Source: Candidatus Omnitrophota bacterium (GTDB lineage: Bacteria > Omnitrophota > Omnitrophia > Omnitrophales > Aquincolibacteriaceae). From it: a DNA stretch of 6,514 nucleotides. The position numbers and the translations under genes were made by a program. Below are positions 5,469 through 6,514 of this stretch, one piece after another. Under the pieces are notes generated by a model. The model had not been told where the DNA came from and ran no database searches. It saw only the letters and a program-made list of their open reading frames with translations. The DNA is taken from the NCBI GenBank assembly GCA_023246985.1, contig JAHFHJ010000085.1, positions 1 through 6,514 on the forward strand. The letters run 5' to 3'. Each line of letters starts with the position of its first letter. Positions within the stretch are counted from its first letter, which is position 1.

Positions 5469-6469
5469 AAAAATCCGTGAACGCCCTAACGAAGCCATGT
5501 TCCGTTCCGACCTACGCCGCGCTGCGCGACAAGGTTCGCGAAACGCTGCTTCTCGGAATACAACGCATTGAAGAGGCGCGGGTGCGCGCTTACTGGCAGA
5601 CCGGCCGGTATGTCCAGGAGCACATCTTTTTCCAGAAAGGCAAGGCGGATTACGGCAAACGGACCGTTTTGCGGCTCTCCGAAGAGCTCGAGATTGACGG
5701 GACCGAACTTTGGCGGATGGTGCAGTTTGCCGAGAAATTCCCGATACTCGGCCACGGCCGACTATTAAAGTGGTCGCATTACCGGGTGCTTATTACCATT
5801 TCCGACGAGAAAAAAAGGCTCGAATTTGCAAAACGCGCTTTCGAAAAGGAATGGACGCGCGACGAACTTCGCAAGAGGATCCGCCTCGATCAATCCTTTC
5901 AACCGATGCGGCTGAAATCGGTGAAATTGCTCGAGGTCCCAAAGGTCGGACTTTTAAACACTTATCAGATCAAGTCCCCCGGCGACGTGGGTTGGCCCGA
6001 GAAAGACGTTCTGCTTCTGGATCGCGGTTTTCGCTCCTTTCTCGCGTTGACGCAAAAAGAAAGCCACGGACTGAAAGCCGGAGACGTGGTCGAGTATTCG
6101 GGCGCGAAATTCCTTAAAACCGGGCACACCGTAAAAGACCTCTACACGTACAAGGCCTATCTTGACGAAGTGATCGACGCTGACACCTATTGGGTGGCGT
6201 TGGATACCGGCTTGAGAGGCGTCGGTCATCAGAAATTGAGATTGCAAGGGATCGATTGTCCGGAAATAGATACCCCCGAAGGCAAAGTCGCCAAAAAGTT
6301 TGTGGAAGCGCTTTTGGAGGACGCGCCTTATCTGACGGTGCTTAGCCACAAGAACGACAAATACGACCGCTACGAAGCCGATGTCTTTTTCGAGGACAAG
6401 GCCGGCAAAGAAGTTTATCTTAACAACCTCCTTCTCGAAAAGGGTTACGCGATCCGCGTACACGACTGA
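5465..6469 (+). CDS. Fusion of a DUF1016/YhcG-type N-terminal domain with a staphylococcal-nuclease-like domain
   Basis: A 334-residue protein whose role is unknown. Residues about 16-145 resemble the N-terminal domain of DUF1016/YhcG proteins: ARVRAYWQTGRYVQ, YGKRTVLRLSEEL, WRMVQFAEKFPI, KWSHYRVLITI and WTRDELRKRI follow that family's pattern; it is thought to bind nucleic acid or partners. Residues about 150-230 are a linker region I do not recognise. Residues about 231-334 form an SNase-like domain: VIDADT (D238, D240), LRLQGIDCPE (R259, D264, E267) and DKYDRY (R302) match the calcium-binding and catalytic residues of staphylococcal nuclease, so activity is plausible. YLNNLLLEKGYA is the usual domain end. 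No signal peptide or membrane segment is seen, so it is probably cytoplasmic, unlike secreted SNases. The ATG overlaps the prfA stop and lacks a clear ribosome binding site, suggesting translational coupling. In typical DUF1016 proteins the nuclease part is PD-(D/E)XK. Confidence 0.82.
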   Translation: MKKSVNALTKPCSVPTYAALRDKVRETLLLGIQRIEEARVRAYWQTGRYVQEHIFFQKGKADYGKRTVLRLSEELEIDGTELWRMVQFAEKFPILGHGRLLKWSHYRVLITISDEKKRLEFAKRAFEKEWTRDELRKRIRLDQSFQPMRLKSVKLLEVPKVGLLNTYQIKSPGDVGWPEKDVLLLDRGFRSFLALTQKESHGLKAGDVVEYSGAKFLKTGHTVKDLYTYKAYLDEVIDADTYWVALDTGLRGVGHQKLRLQGIDCPEIDTPEGKVAKKFVEALLEDAPYLTVLSHKNDKYDRYEADVFFEDKAGKEVYLNNLLLEKGYAIRVHD

Positions 6470-6489
6470 CCTTAAAGAGTGACACGGTC

Positions 6490-6514
6490 GTACTTGCTCA
6501 TGAAGAGCAAGTGC
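6490..6514. other. Strong hairpin at the window edge, possible terminator stem
   Basis: ACTTGCTC (6492-6499) is perfectly complementary to GAGCAAGT (6505-6512) around a 5-base loop; a T-G and a G-C pair extend it to 10 pairs. It begins 20 bases after the nuclease stop codon, where an operon terminator would be expected. The window ends at the base of the stem, so a following T run cannot be seen. Confidence 0.45.

Overview
This window is a compact, plus-strand-only stretch of bacterial housekeeping genes in a fairly GC-rich genome: DNA polymerase I (5' end cut off), dephospho-CoA kinase, transcription terminator Rho, ribosomal protein L31 and peptide chain release factor 1. It ends with a gene for an unusual two-domain nuclease. 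All the proteins are clearly bacterial. The order polA-coaE-rho-rpmE-prfA, together with the extended Rho and L31 and small repeat relics in the gaps, suggests an uncultured PVC-related lineage such as Omnitrophota. That assignment is inference from memory of gene order, not something the sequence proves.

Layout: 1-1611 polA (3'-5' exonuclease and polymerase domains, with an extra loop encoded by an imperfect palindrome); 1612-1777 gap with degenerate TTTGGGATTTG-like motifs; 1778-2383 coaE; 2439-3872 rho; 3873-3978 gap with a terminator-like hairpin and the rpmE ribosome binding site; 3979-4302 rpmE; 4303-4391 gap packed with short direct and inverted repeats that may fold over the prfA start; 4392-5468 prfA; 5465-6469 a DUF1016_N/SNase fusion whose ATG overlaps the prfA stop codon; 6490-6514 a strong hairpin at the window edge. 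There is no gene-free stretch longer than 300 bases, and no tRNA, rRNA, CRISPR array or transposase gene was seen. Minus-strand reading frames are shadows of the plus-strand genes.

The first five genes cover replication and repair, coenzyme A synthesis, transcription termination and translation, and look like an ordinary growth-related cluster. The most interesting item is the last gene. It joins the N-terminal domain of YhcG/DUF1016 proteins, which normally carry a PD-(D/E)XK nuclease, to a staphylococcal-nuclease-like domain with its catalytic residues intact, and it is translationally coupled to prfA where the RF1 methyltransferase prmC often sits. Second is the palindromic element that appears to have inserted in frame into polA, adding about 20 residues just before the catalytic motif C.
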